Shown here one piece after another: positions 36,403-45,297 of a stretch of DNA of 64,000 bases. The notes under the pieces were generated by a model, which saw nothing but the letters and a program-made list of their open reading frames with translations, was not told the DNA's origin and made no database searches. Location: the NCBI GenBank assembly GCA_002696735.1, contig NZSL01000007.1, positions 383,175 to 447,174 of the forward strand, read 5' to 3'. Made by a program: the position numbers and the translations under genes. The stretch's first letter is position 1, and each line of letters begins with the position of its first letter. The DNA comes from Methylophaga sp. (GTDB taxonomy: Bacteria; Pseudomonadota; Gammaproteobacteria; Nitrosococcales; Methylophagaceae).

Positions 36403-37800
36403 ATGCGTACTTTGCGAACCCGTAGGACGGACAGCGGTTCAATATGGCAAATCCTTCCAAAATTTCAGAGAGATAAACTCGATTACGATAATCTGAAAAA
36501 AATGTGTGATGATTTTCCGTTAGGCATTATCCTGTGCGATAAAGCAGGTCGGTGTTTATATTCTAACCATGCATATACCAACATTCTCGGATATGCTCCC
36601 GGGGAACTGCTTCATCAAGACTGGCACGCTTGTCTTTATATAGAAGATTCTGCTCAACTGAATGAAAAGTGGAAACAAGCTGTTTTAAACCGTACCCCCC
36701 TGCAGGATGATGTACGCCTCATACGGGCTGATGACGCGATGATATGGGCCCGTCTCCATGCCAGCATGCTGGAAGACGCTGAATATCCATTTGCCAGTTT
36801 GCTAATGGTTGAAGATATCTCCGAGCGTAAAGCCATGGAAAATACATTGAAACAAATCGAAAACGCCTTATTCGAGGAGAAAGAACGCGCTCAAGTTACC
36901 CTCGATTCGATTGGTGATGCAGTGCTGACAACCGATTTAGAAGGCAATATTACGTATCTCAACCTTGAGGCGGAGCGTTTAACCGGCTGGGAACGCCAGC
37001 AATCTATCGGCAAACCTTTGCTTACCGTGTTTAATATCATTGATGGTGAGTCTCGGGAAACGGCACCTAATCCAGCAAATAAGGCTATGTTAGAAAATAG
37101 AACAGTTGAGTTGGCAATAGGCTGTATTTTAATTGCCAAAGATGGCTCTGAGGTTGAAATTGAAGACTCGGCAGCACCTATCCATAACCGTGATCAGCAA
37201 GTCTGCGGTGCAGTGATTGTGTTTCACAATGTCGCCAAATCAAATGTGGTAATGGAAAAAACCAACCGACTGGCATGGTATGACTACCTGACTGGCTTAC
37301 CCAATCTGGCCTTATTTAATGAACGTTTATCGCAATCGCTTGGCATAGCGGATCGACATGATAAGCGTGTTGCATTGCTCTTTCTGGATATGGACGATTT
37401 CAAAAAATCAAACGACAGCTTCGGGCATTTAACCGGTGACTTATTACTCAAATCAGTCGCCGAACGGGTAACACAGTGTCTCCGTACCACCGACACGGTT
37501 TGTCGACGTAGCGGCGATGAGTTTCTGATATTACTGAGCGAAATAGAACATCCCGAAGATGCCATCCTTGTGGCCAGGCAGATACTTTCAGCGATTGCAG
37601 CACCTCAAAAAATTAACGATAACGACATAACTTTAGCGGCAAGCATTGGTATCAGTGTCTACCCGGATGATGGAGTGGATGCAACGACTTTAATGACATG
37701 CGCTGACAGTGCTATGTATATCGCCAAGCAAAATGGGCCAAATCAATTTTATTATTCTGGCTCTCCCTACCCTGGAAAAGTTGAGTCTTTATGTCGTTAG
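36403..37800 (+). CDS. Diguanylate cyclase with two PAS domains
   Basis: A 465-residue soluble c-di-GMP synthase. Two PAS domains (about residues 40-140 with LGIILCDKAGRCLYSNHAY and 155-285 with DAVLTTDLEGNITYLN) precede a GGDEF domain (about 295-455). The active site reads SGDEF, a tolerated variant, and the inhibitory RxxD site (RTTD) lies the canonical distance ahead, so it should be an active, product-inhibited enzyme. No transmembrane segment, so it senses a cytoplasmic cue. A BON lipoprotein gene follows. Confidence 0.9.
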   Translation: MRTLRTRRTDSGSIWQILPKFQRDKLDYDNLKKMCDDFPLGIILCDKAGRCLYSNHAYTNILGYAPGELLHQDWHACLYIEDSAQLNEKWKQAVLNRTPLQDDVRLIRADDAMIWARLHASMLEDAEYPFASLLMVEDISERKAMENTLKQIENALFEEKERAQVTLDSIGDAVLTTDLEGNITYLNLEAERLTGWERQQSIGKPLLTVFNIIDGESRETAPNPANKAMLENRTVELAIGCILIAKDGSEVEIEDSAAPIHNRDQQVCGAVIVFHNVAKSNVVMEKTNRLAWYDYLTGLPNLALFNERLSQSLGIADRHDKRVALLFLDMDDFKKSNDSFGHLTGDLLLKSVAERVTQCLRTTDTVCRRSGDEFLILLSEIEHPEDAILVARQILSAIAAPQKINDNDITLAASIGISVYPDDGVDATTLMTCADSAMYIAKQNGPNQFYYSGSPYPGKVESLCR

Positions 37801-37852
37801 ACATCTACTTTAATCATCAAACCAGCTTCAAACGACTTTTCCGGAAAACCTT

Positions 37853-38179
37853 ATGAAATCCATTACTAAACCCTTACTTTTCTGCACATTGTTTATTGTC
37901 CCTCTCGTGGGGATACTGACAATTAGTGGTTGTGCTTCTACATCCACCCAGTCCGGTACTGGCGAATACATTGATGACAGTGTGATTACCACTAAAGTCA
38001 AAGCAGCTATTCTCAATGAAGAAACACTGAAAGTTGCCGAGATCAATGTGGAGACCTTTAAAGGCGTTGTGCAATTAAGCGGCTTTGTTAATTCACAGGA
38101 AGACATTGAACGCGCTGTTGTCGTGGCACGCAGTGTCGCTGGAGTGAAATCAGTAGAAAATGATATGCGGGTGAAGTAA
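37853..38179 (+). CDS. BON-domain lipoprotein
   Basis: A 108-residue exported protein. The signal peptide ends in a lipobox-like TISGC (about Cys27), followed by a single BON domain (YIDDSVITTKVKAAILNEET...VVQLSGFVNS...GVKSVENDM). BON domains bind phospholipid or support envelope integrity, as in OsmY. GGAAAACC precedes the ATG. It lies 52 nt after the cyclase gene and before a strong bidirectional terminator. Confidence 0.88.
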   Translation: MKSITKPLLFCTLFIVPLVGILTISGCASTSTQSGTGEYIDDSVITTKVKAAILNEETLKVAEINVETFKGVVQLSGFVNSQEDIERAVVVARSVAGVKSVENDMRVK

Positions 38180-38209
38180 ACCACCTTAATTAATGAAAGC
38201 GTTTTAAAT

Positions 38210-38243
38210 AAAAAAGCCCTGTCATCGCTGACAGGGCTTTTTT
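38210..38243. terminator. Bidirectional Rho-independent terminator
   Basis: AAAAAAGCCCTGTCA / TGACAGGGCTTTTTT with a TCGC loop lies between the convergent BON and glycine-zipper lipoprotein genes and has A/T runs on both sides. Confidence 0.92.
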
Positions 38244-38263
38244 GGTCGCATGGTTCTGGTGAA

Positions 38264-38482
38264 TTAATCTTTACCAACCTGGCTACCAATAACACCGCCT
38301 ACTGCTGCTCCACCAACAGTACCAACGGCGCTACCACCGGTTAAAATAGCTCCGCCTACGGCACCGATACCGGCACCTGCCGCTGTGCTTTTATCGCGGC
38401 TGGACATATTGCCACAACCCGCTGTTGCGAGGATGGCTGTTGCTAAAAGGACGATAAGTGAAGTTTGACGAATGATGTTCAT
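38264..38482 (-). CDS. OsmB-like glycine-zipper lipoprotein
   Basis: A 72-residue small lipoprotein. A signal peptide MNIIRQTSLIVLLATAILAT ends in TAGC, and a glycine-zipper stretch (AGAGIGAVGGAILTGG ... GGAAVGGVIGSQVG) follows as in OsmB and Rick_17kDa/2TM glycine-zipper proteins. I use the ATG at 38482 with GAGAG upstream rather than the in-frame start at 38512. Likely an envelope stress protein. Confidence 0.85.
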   Translation of the reverse strand: MNIIRQTSLIVLLATAILATAGCGNMSSRDKSTAAGAGIGAVGGAILTGGSAVGTVGGAAVGGVIGSQVGKD

Positions 38483-38605
38483 GATAATGCTCTCTGAGTT
38501 CGGCCAAAACATATCTGGCGCGATAATTTGATGATACTCGCCTTATTTTTAGGCTATCGCTTTTGTTTCACTGAACTGTGATAAGAGTAGTTAAAAAGCA
38601 TTTAT

Positions 38606-39877
38606 TTAACTGACCGTTAATACTTCTCCCCACTTTGTTGTGTAGCTTGGACTTTTATGTTCCTGCTTCATTTTCCACGGACGTTTAAAGCCCTGATTGG
38701 CCAGTTGCAAGGTGTCCCGGCCCATCGTGTTATTAATGACATCAATCACCGTCATTAACTGTCCGGATTTAGCATCCTGATTCGGCGCAAACAAGTCCTG
38801 CTGCTGCCCACTTTTCGGCTGCAGTTCGGTGAGCATAATGCCGGCTTTGGCATAGTTAAATCCGGGTTGATACATCTTTTTCAATGCACTCAGCGCATGT
38901 TTGACCAATACACGCGTGTCATCAGAAGCCATCGGCAACGCTACCATCAGACTATTGCCGTAAAAAGCCTCCCCACTGCGATAAGGACTGCAACGGATAT
39001 AGACCTGGAGCATCCGCGCCACCGAGTACTGCCGTCGCAGTTTTACAGCCGCACGACTGGTATACAGACTGATGGATTCGGCCAGACTGTTCATATCCGT
39101 CACCGGAATACCAAAACTTCTCGAACTTAATATCTGCTTTTTGTCAGTGATGGCATATTCCAGCTCCAGACAGCTGATACCATTGAGTTCACGTACGATT
39201 TTTTCCATCACCACACTGTATTGGCGCCGCAGGGTTTCAGCATTGGCTTGTTTTAAATCCAAAACGCTGTAAATGCCCTGTGTTTTCAACTTCACTGCCA
39301 GTTTACGGCCCACTCCCCATACCTCACCAACATCCAGCTCCGCCAGCAAACGATTAAGCTGGCTTGGACTCAGCTGATTAAAATCACAGACCCCGTCAAA
39401 TTCAGCCCGTTTTTTAGCACAGTGATTTGCCAGTTTCGCCAGGGTTTTACTGGCACCGATACCGACACTGACCGGAAGACCAGTCCATTGCGCGACACGA
39501 TGGCGGATCTGCTGGCCATATTGCAGCAAATCAAGATGCTGGAAACCGGTCAGATCCAGAAAACACTCATCAATTGAATACACTTCCTGATCGGGCGAAA
39601 ACTGATTAAGAATACGCATCACCCGATTACTCATATCGGCATACAACGCATAGTTGGATGATAAAGCGATGATCTGCTGCTCATTCGCTATTTGCTGAAA
39701 CTTAAACCACGGTGCACCCATCGGAATATGCAGTTTGGCCTCGTTGCTTCTCGCCACTGCACAGCCATCATTATTACTGAGCACCACCACCGGTTTACCG
39801 GCCAGTTTTGGATTAAATACCCGCTCACAAGAGACGTAGAAATTATTGACGTCGATCAGGGCGATACTGCGTGACAT
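38606..39877 (-). CDS. umuC: DNA polymerase V catalytic subunit
   Basis: A 423-residue Y-family translesion polymerase. It starts [20 protein letters not shown] with the first catalytic Asp, has the palm motif [10 protein letters not shown] and the little-finger region, and ends with the UmuC-specific C-terminal part. Its ATG overlaps the umuD stop by one base (TAATG), as in other umuDC operons. Confidence 0.95.
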   Translation of the reverse strand: MSRSIALIDVNNFYVSCERVFNPKLAGKPVVVLSNNDGCAVARSNEAKLHIPMGAPWFKFQQIANEQQIIALSSNYALYADMSNRVMRILNQFSPDQEVYSIDECFLDLTGFQHLDLLQYGQQIRHRVAQWTGLPVSVGIGASKTLAKLANHCAKKRAEFDGVCDFNQLSPSQLNRLLAELDVGEVWGVGRKLAVKLKTQGIYSVLDLKQANAETLRRQYSVVMEKIVRELNGISCLELEYAITDKKQILSSRSFGIPVTDMNSLAESISLYTSRAAVKLRRQYSVARMLQVYIRCSPYRSGEAFYGNSLMVALPMASDDTRVLVKHALSALKKMYQPGFNYAKAGIMLTELQPKSGQQQDLFAPNQDAKSGQLMTVIDVINNTMGRDTLQLANQGFKRPWKMKQEHKSPSYTTKWGEVLTVS

Positions 39878-40485
39878 TATTTAAAACGCCGAAACGAGCC
39901 CGTCACTACACCCCATATTTCAAACTGCATACCATCCTTGATTTCAATCGGCCGATATTCACCGGACTGATTCGACGGCAGTAATCTTGGCGCCCCCTGT
40001 TTGTTTTTGGCCAGTAATTTGATGGTGAATTCGCCATCGACAACCGCCAGTACAATATCGCCGATACTGGCATTTTTAGAGCGATCCACCACCGCTTTAT
40101 CGCCGGGCAATAAACCACTGTCGATCATTGAATAGCCCTGAATGGTGACAAAAAATGTCGCTTCTTCGTCATCAATCAGGAATTCATTAGGATCCAGTCG
40201 TTTTTCGACATGTTCATCTGCCGGCGAGGGAAAACCCGCCGCCACTTTGGAACTGAATAATGGCCAGCTACGTTTAGCGGGTGCAATGATTGGACGTTCA
40301 AACTCCATTGGCTGGTCTTGCAATGGCGCGGACTGCCTGCGTCGATAAGCCGCCAGAAAATCAGTGATTACAGGCTTTTGACTCTCAGGAATACGTATCA
40401 CGGTTGTCGGTTCTTTGATCACGGAGCCTTTTTTGCGGCCGGCGCCGACGCGCCGACCACCATGTGTATTTGAGCGAGTTGTCAT
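39877..40485 (-). CDS. umuD: UmuD-like S24 peptidase with an extra N-terminal domain
   Basis: A 202-residue LexA/UmuD-fold self-cleaving accessory of polymerase V. The peptidase half is normal: cleavage site VAAGFPSPA, catalytic Ser in [10 protein letters not shown] and Lys in EFTIKLL. UmuD is usually about 140 residues; here an additional ~60 residues precede it, beginning [15 protein letters not shown] (basic, AT-hook-like) followed by [20 protein letters not shown], which resembles a short DNA-binding fold. The gene is preceded by an 11-bp inverted repeat overlapping its promoter, so autorepression, as by UmuDAb of Acinetobacter, is plausible but unproven. Confidence 0.92.
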   Translation of the reverse strand: MTTRSNTHGGRRVGAGRKKGSVIKEPTTVIRIPESQKPVITDFLAAYRRRQSAPLQDQPMEFERPIIAPAKRSWPLFSSKVAAGFPSPADEHVEKRLDPNEFLIDDEEATFFVTIQGYSMIDSGLLPGDKAVVDRSKNASIGDIVLAVVDGEFTIKLLAKNKQGAPRLLPSNQSGEYRPIEIKDGMQFEIWGVVTGSFRRFK

Positions 40486-40489
40486 AAAC

Positions 40490-40520
40490 CACTTGATTAA
40501 TTGAAACAGTTAATCAAGTG
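40490..40520. promoter_or_regulatory. Inverted-repeat operator of umuDC
   Basis: CACTTGATTAA and TTAATCAAGTG form perfect 11-bp arms separated by 9 nt, beginning 4 nt from the umuD start codon and covering the predicted -10 and start of transcription. It does not match the LexA consensus CTGT-N8-ACAG. Confidence 0.7.
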
Positions 40521-40545
40521 TACGAATCGTTTCCTCATCAGGCAA
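40517..40545 (-). promoter_or_regulatory. Predicted sigma-70 promoter of umuDC
   Basis: On the minus strand TTGCCT (40540-40545) and TACACT (40517-40522) are separated by exactly 17 nt. Each matches its consensus hexamer at four of six positions. The -10 overlaps the inverted repeat. Confidence 0.5.
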
Positions 40546-40575
40546 GGAAAAATTCACTATCCCGTGATAAAAAAA

Positions 40576-41154
40576 TTAACCACCGAACAACAACACGCTC
40601 CAGATAACGGCAATCAATACAAGAATAAAAATCGACGCACCGATTTTGTTTTCTTCAAACATTTTTTGTGTCTGATTACCAAACAGACACACCAAAAGAC
40701 CCAGACCAAAATAACGCAGACCACGAGAAATGGTGGTTGCCAGCATATACAGTAAAAATGAATAGCCCGTCACACCCGCTGCCAACATGGCAATTTGAAA
40801 TGGAATCGGCGTAACTCCGACGCTCAATACATACCAAAAACCATGTAAATGAATTTGCTGACGAATAGTTTCAAACTGCTCGGGCGTCGACAGCAGAGCA
40901 ATCAGTTGATCGCCGATCAGACCAAATACAAAATAGCCAATCACATAGCCCAATGCCGCACCAAAAATACAGCCCAGTAATGCCATAGCGCTAATGGCCC
41001 AAAGCAACTTCCGACGAGCCTGCATCAAAGGAATCAAAATGGTTTCCAGCGGGATGGGGACGATCAGTGACTCCATAAATGAAGCGAAAGCGACACCCCA
41101 CAACATATGTTTTGAGTGCACTAAACGAGAGCCCAACTGCTTGAATCTATTCAA
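40576..41154 (-). CDS. YqaA/DedA-like VTT-domain membrane protein
   Basis: A 192-residue inner-membrane protein with the VTT/SNARE-associated domain of the DedA superfamily: FASFMESLIVPIPLETILIP near the N-terminus, GAALGYVIGYF, and the re-entrant SVGVTPIPFQIAMLAAGVTG motif with its conserved Pro and Gly residues. Homologues act in lipid scrambling or undecaprenyl-phosphate recycling; the specific role of YqaA types is unclear. The start is TTG at 41154 (GGA about 11 nt before) or ATG at 41106. Confidence 0.85.
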   Translation of the reverse strand: MNRFKQLGSRLVHSKHMLWGVAFASFMESLIVPIPLETILIPLMQARRKLLWAISAMALLGCIFGAALGYVIGYFVFGLIGDQLIALLSTPEQFETIRQQIHLHGFWYVLSVGVTPIPFQIAMLAAGVTGYSFLLYMLATTISRGLRYFGLGLLVCLFGNQTQKMFEENKIGASIFILVLIAVIWSVLLFGG

Positions 41155-41333
41155 ACTGATTTATTTCCTTATTTAAGGTCAGTATGCTCAACGCAAGAAC
41201 ACACAAAACAAGTAATATCCAGATAACAAGCCGCTATCCTCATTGAAATCACTGCAGCTGTAAATAACCTGGGTTGATAAAGCAGTGAGGATTGTTGTCA
41301 TGGCTACCTGAAAAATTCCGGCAGGAGATACAA

Positions 41334-42647
41334 ATGAATTACCGCTTTCTTTTACTGATAACCACGCTGCTATGGATGCCCGCGATATACAGTGAGGAGT
41401 TAGTTGATGCAGGCGCTGAAATACAGGTAACGAATGCACCGGATGATCAAGCTATTGAAAATCGGTTGAGCGACATTCTGAACGTTATCGAAAGCTATGA
41501 AGATGTTGAGGTCACAGTCGATTCCGGAGTGGTAATCCTCAGTGGTAGCGTCTCCAGCGCTCGCGCCGGACGTGATCTGGTAGCGCTAGCCAGTCGGGTC
41601 GAGGGCGTTATTTATGTGCAAAACCGGCTCAATGAGCTAATGGACATTTCCACCCGCGTACAACCCACGACACAAAAAATCGAATCAATGCTTGCTTCAT
41701 TGTTCCGCAGTCTGCCCATTTTTCTGGTGGCAATCATCACCATCATTTTCTTTTGGCTGCTCGGTCGCTGGGTCGGTAACCGCAGTGCCTGGTTGAGTCG
41801 TATAGGGCTTTCCGAACTCGCCACCGATCTGGGTGGACGCATTATACGAATCCTGATTGTTGGCATCGGCTTTCTAATTGCGTTACAGATCCTCGATGCA
41901 ACGGCGCTGGTGGGAGCACTGCTTGGTGTGGCAGGTGTATTTGGCCTCGCTGTAGGTTTTGCGTTTCGCAATATTGTCGAAAACTATCTGGCCGGTGTAC
42001 TGCTCAGTGCACGGAATCCATTCAAAATCGGTGATTCTATTCAAATAGCTGAATTCACCGGTAATGTGGTTCGGCTGACTTCCCGAGATACCGTGCTGAT
42101 GACAGCTGATGGCAACCATTTACGTATTCCCAACAGCACGATGATCACGTCGGTCATGATCAATTACACTCGCAATCCCTTACGTCGTTTTGAATTTACA
42201 CTGGCTATCTCTGCCGAGATCGATCTGATCAAGGCTCGCCGCCTGGGCTTAGGAATTCTGCAAAATATGCAGGGACTGCTAGCTGAGCCGGGTCCACAAG
42301 TGCTGATTGCTGATATACGTGAAAATATCGTCGATCTGCACTTTATGGCCTGGATTAATCAACATGAAAGTGATTTTGCCAAAGCCCGCAGTGAAGCTAT
42401 TCGCCTGATAAAAATCGGGTTTGATGAAGCCGGCATTACATTTCATCAACCAGTACATCGACTGCAGCTGATAAATGATGAAACGAATCTGGAGCCAGAA
42501 CCCGCTGATGCATTACCAGAGACAGAATCCACTTTACCAAACGTTTCGGCTGAAGCATCGACTGTGGATATTGCCACTGATCCTACAATGTCCAGACAAG
42601 TGGCTCATGAACTGAATACATCTGACGAGGAAAACCTGCTTAAATAA
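41334..42647 (+). CDS. Mechanosensitive channel (MscS family) with periplasmic BON domain
   Basis: A 437-residue channel. A signal peptide (MNYRFLLLITTLLWMPAIYS) precedes a BON domain (about residues 35-100: SYEDVEVTVDSGVVILSGSVS...). Three membrane helices follow, the pore helix being GALLGVAGVFGLAVGFAFRN, then the MscS beta domain (GNVVRLTSRDTVLMTADGNH). The C-terminal tail is acidic and Glu/Pro rich. AGGAG lies 7 nt before the ATG; a longer frame from 41292 lacks such a site. Should protect against osmotic downshock. Confidence 0.92.
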   Translation: MNYRFLLLITTLLWMPAIYSEELVDAGAEIQVTNAPDDQAIENRLSDILNVIESYEDVEVTVDSGVVILSGSVSSARAGRDLVALASRVEGVIYVQNRLNELMDISTRVQPTTQKIESMLASLFRSLPIFLVAIITIIFFWLLGRWVGNRSAWLSRIGLSELATDLGGRIIRILIVGIGFLIALQILDATALVGALLGVAGVFGLAVGFAFRNIVENYLAGVLLSARNPFKIGDSIQIAEFTGNVVRLTSRDTVLMTADGNHLRIPNSTMITSVMINYTRNPLRRFEFTLAISAEIDLIKARRLGLGILQNMQGLLAEPGPQVLIADIRENIVDLHFMAWINQHESDFAKARSEAIRLIKIGFDEAGITFHQPVHRLQLINDETNLEPEPADALPETESTLPNVSAEASTVDIATDPTMSRQVAHELNTSDEENLLK

Positions 42648-42656
42648 CGAAGCACA

Positions 42657-43193
42657 TCAAGCGGTTGAAATCAGCGGATATTCATGCTCTGCGTAAAAGT
42701 TCTGATAGACAATTTCTATCCGCAGTCGATCACCCGCCTCTATAAACTGTAATGGCTGGCTGACATCATCAATCCACTGCTGAGCCTGTTCCGCTTTAAT
42801 AAAACTGCAGATATCTCCCACCGGCCACTGGAAATACACTTCGCGTTGTTTCTTTTCGGCCAACACTACTGGATCCGTGGTATCGGGAAGCGGAATATAC
42901 GAACTGAAAATCTCTAATCCGCCCTGCTGTTCGGGATCATTTGCATTATATTCCAGTGAAATATCCCAGCCGCGGACTAACCCATCATAGGCATCGCCAC
43001 GCTCAAAACTGAATCCATACATCGCCAGAATATCATCGTCGATTTCCGGCAATTTCTGCAGAGCATCCTGCACAGCTTTAATCGCAGTTTTATCCTGCTC
43101 CGAAAGGTTTTCCAGGCTTAGTAGCCAATCGCCTAGATTGATAGCCGCCTGAATAATGGGGGGATGCGTTTTGTCGAGCAGAATCTGTGGCAT
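42657..43193 (-). CDS. Hypothetical acidic cytoplasmic protein
   Basis: A 178-residue acidic protein without signal peptide or membrane segment. I do not recognise a family. It starts MPQILLDKTHPPIIQAAIN and has a Trp-rich middle (LVRGWDISLEYNAND) and aromatic end (IVYQNFYAEHEYPL). Codon use and length support a real gene. It is convergent with the MscS-like gene and separated by 9 nt. Confidence 0.65.
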   Translation of the reverse strand: MPQILLDKTHPPIIQAAINLGDWLLSLENLSEQDKTAIKAVQDALQKLPEIDDDILAMYGFSFERGDAYDGLVRGWDISLEYNANDPEQQGGLEIFSSYIPLPDTTDPVVLAEKKQREVYFQWPVGDICSFIKAEQAQQWIDDVSQPLQFIEAGDRLRIEIVYQNFYAEHEYPLISTA

Positions 43194-43258
43194 ATGTTTG
43201 GACTATCAATGATAAAAGCCGAAACATGATATCAAAGTGGGGAGAATAACCCCATTTA

Positions 43259-43284
43259 CGTTCCCACGCAGATGCGTGGGAACG
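43259..43284. repeat. GTTCCCACG palindrome, copy 1
   Basis: CGTTCCCACGCA / TGCGTGGGAACG, perfect 12-bp arms around a 2-nt centre, lies 19 nt past the stop of the dehydrogenase-like gene. A related palindrome is at 45199. Extragenic palindromes of this type are common in proteobacteria. Confidence 0.75.
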
Positions 43285-43302
43285 AGTCTGGAGCGAAACC
43301 CA

Positions 43303-44625
43303 TTAATCCTCTATAGGCGTTACCCGCCAAATGGTATTACCAACGTCATCAGCCACCAGCAAACCGCCTTGATTATCAACGACAACACCGACCGGGCGTC
43401 CCATAGCATCGCCGCTGCCATCAACAAATCCAGTCAGAATATCTTGTGGTTTACCAGAGGGTTCACCATTGGAGAAAGGCACAAAGATCACTCTATAGCC
43501 ACTTAACGGCTTACGATTCCATGAACCATGCTGACCGATAAAAGCCCCATTCTGATATTTATCAGCCAGTAAGTCTTCTTCGTAAAAGGCGAGCCCTATC
43601 GAAGCGGTATGTGCACCCAGCGCATAATCCGGCTTGATGGCTTTTTCTACCAAATCAGGGCGTTGTGGTTCAACACGTTCATCAACATATTGTCCATAAT
43701 AACTATATGGCCAGCCATAGAATCCACCATCCTGCACTGATGTCATGTAATCCGGGACCAGGTCACTACCGATTTCATCGCGCTCGTTAACCGTAGTCCA
43801 CAACTCACCACTTTCAGGTTGCCAGGCCAGACCATTCGGATTACGCAACCCTGAAGCGAAAAGCCGCTTTTCACCCGTTTCCAGATCTACTTCCAGAATA
43901 GCGGCACGATTTTCTTCCGCTTCCATCCCGTATTCAGCAATATTACTGTTTGAACCGACCGTGGCATAAAGTAAAGTGCCATCTTCATTGGCAATAATAT
44001 TTTTGGTCCAATGATAATTAATTGGGCCACCTGGTAAATCCGTCACATGTACTGGTTCGGCGGTAATTTGCGTCTGCCCTTCTTCATAGGGAAAACGCAC
44101 AATGCTATCCGTATTAGCAACATAAAAATCATTACCAATCAGCTCCATGCCAAAGGGTGAATGTAAATCATCCAGAAAGACATGGCGTGTTTCAGCTACC
44201 CCATCACCATCTTCATCCCGCAGCAATGTAATTCGATCAGCACTGGGCACGGCAGCCCCTGCTTTTTTCATCACCAAACCTTTTATCCAGTCTTTAATAC
44301 CCGGATCCGGTTTTTCGGTTTTGGGTGCATTTGATTCAGCCACCAATACGTCCCCATTCGGCAACACATACAACCAACGTGGATGATCCAAATCCATAGC
44401 AAAACGATTTACCTCCAATCCTTCTGCAGCCAGAGGTTTACCATCTATTGGCCATCCCACTGCCGGCGCGATATTCACTGTTGGTATCAAGGTATTATCC
44501 GGTTGGGTTATCAGTGGATCAGGGCCATAATCAGATTGTGGAGGGATTTTAGCGGTATCACCACAACCATTCAGACTAACGGCCAAAACGCCAATAACTG
44601 CGCTGTATAGATAACGATGCTGCAT
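43303..44625 (-). CDS. Sorbosone dehydrogenase-family beta-propeller lipoprotein
   Basis: A 440-residue exported lipoprotein (lipobox VSLNGC about residue 21) with the six-bladed beta-propeller of soluble glucose/sorbosone dehydrogenases. Typical blocks are [41 protein letters not shown] and [19 protein letters not shown]. The enzyme class uses PQQ to oxidise sugars; actual activity here is not proven. AGGAG precedes the ATG at 44625. A longer frame to 44667 is rejected. Confidence 0.88.
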   Translation of the reverse strand: MQHRYLYSAVIGVLAVSLNGCGDTAKIPPQSDYGPDPLITQPDNTLIPTVNIAPAVGWPIDGKPLAAEGLEVNRFAMDLDHPRWLYVLPNGDVLVAESNAPKTEKPDPGIKDWIKGLVMKKAGAAVPSADRITLLRDEDGDGVAETRHVFLDDLHSPFGMELIGNDFYVANTDSIVRFPYEEGQTQITAEPVHVTDLPGGPINYHWTKNIIANEDGTLLYATVGSNSNIAEYGMEAEENRAAILEVDLETGEKRLFASGLRNPNGLAWQPESGELWTTVNERDEIGSDLVPDYMTSVQDGGFYGWPYSYYGQYVDERVEPQRPDLVEKAIKPDYALGAHTASIGLAFYEEDLLADKYQNGAFIGQHGSWNRKPLSGYRVIFVPFSNGEPSGKPQDILTGFVDGSGDAMGRPVGVVVDNQGGLLVADDVGNTIWRVTPIED

Positions 44626-44783
44626 ATCTCTGCTCCTGAATAAAGAATCAATACCTGAGTCTAACAAGGTTCACCTGAAGTTCGGCTTGCTTTGGGTTAA
44701 AGGACATTAAATAAATTGCCTTTATAGTGTTGGTCATTCCAGTTGAGACAGCGGAATGTTTAATAATTGTGATTGTCTTATTT

Positions 44784-44832
44784 GGGTCTGTTGAGCTTTC
44801 AGAGCCGCCACTGCTGGAATCTCAACAGACCC
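44784..44832. repeat. Short palindromic element (MITE-like remnant, copy 2)
   Basis: GGGTCTGTTGAG at 44784-44795 is mirrored by CTCAACAGACCC at 44821-44832. The left side continues CTTTCAGA as in copy 1 at 5994-6042, and both copies end CAACAGAC. Total length is the same (49 bp). Confidence 0.55.
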
Positions 44833-44861
44833 TAGGTTTTATTTCACTCAATGGAGGTTGC

Positions 44862-45179
44862 ATGCAAATTCAGGTTAATACCGATCGCCACATTCCAGGC
44901 GATGACACGCTCACCGACTCTATTCGTGAGGAACTACAACATTCTCTCAAACGATTCGATGAACACGTTACTCGTGTCGAAGTACATCTAAGTGATCAAA
45001 ACAGTGAAAATCGTGGCGGTGCTGATGATATCCGTTGCCTGATCGAAGCCCGGATAGAAGGCCACCAACCCAATGTGGTCACCCATGACGCCGCGACCAT
45101 CAAACAAGCGTTTACCGGCGCGACCGATAAAATGAAACGCGTATTGACCACAACGATTGAGCGTATGCAGTCACGCTAA
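44862..45179 (+). CDS. HPF/RaiA-family ribosome-associated protein
   Basis: A 105-residue protein of the ribosome hibernation/sigma-54 modulation family. The start MQIQVNTDRHIPGDDTLTDS and the strand RVEVHLSDQNSENRGG with later CLIEARIEGHQP match the short HPF fold. GGAGG lies 5 nt before the ATG at 44862; a longer frame from 44727 runs through a palindromic remnant. It may bind the 30S subunit under stress. A palindrome, not a classical terminator, follows. Confidence 0.82.
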   Translation: MQIQVNTDRHIPGDDTLTDSIREELQHSLKRFDEHVTRVEVHLSDQNSENRGGADDIRCLIEARIEGHQPNVVTHDAATIKQAFTGATDKMKRVLTTTIERMQSR

Positions 45180-45198
45180 GTTTTCTAACGAATACTGG

Positions 45199-45220
45199 TT
45201 CCCACGGTCCACCGTGGGAA
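45199..45220. repeat. GTTCCCACG palindrome, copy 2
   Basis: TTCCCACGGT / ACCGTGGGAA around CC lies between the convergent HPF-like and metallophosphoesterase genes; related to the palindrome at 43259. Confidence 0.7.
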
Positions 45221-45297
45221 TCCACTTCACAGATTGGCATTGCCCTCTGTTGATAAGCAACTATGCTCCGATGAATACCAACTGCAGATGTTGCTTG

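Noticed and set aside
38210-38243. CTGTCA/TGACAG as a regulatory operator
   Set aside because: The GC-rich stem with A/T runs on both sides between convergent genes is a terminator.
40490-40520. LexA (SOS) box ahead of umuD
   Set aside because: Only a CTGT half is present; the CTGT-N8-ACAG pattern is not met, so the repeat is reported as a different operator.
44727-44861. Upstream extension of the HPF-like gene
   Set aside because: The extension runs through a palindromic remnant; the ATG at 44862 has an ideal GGAGG.
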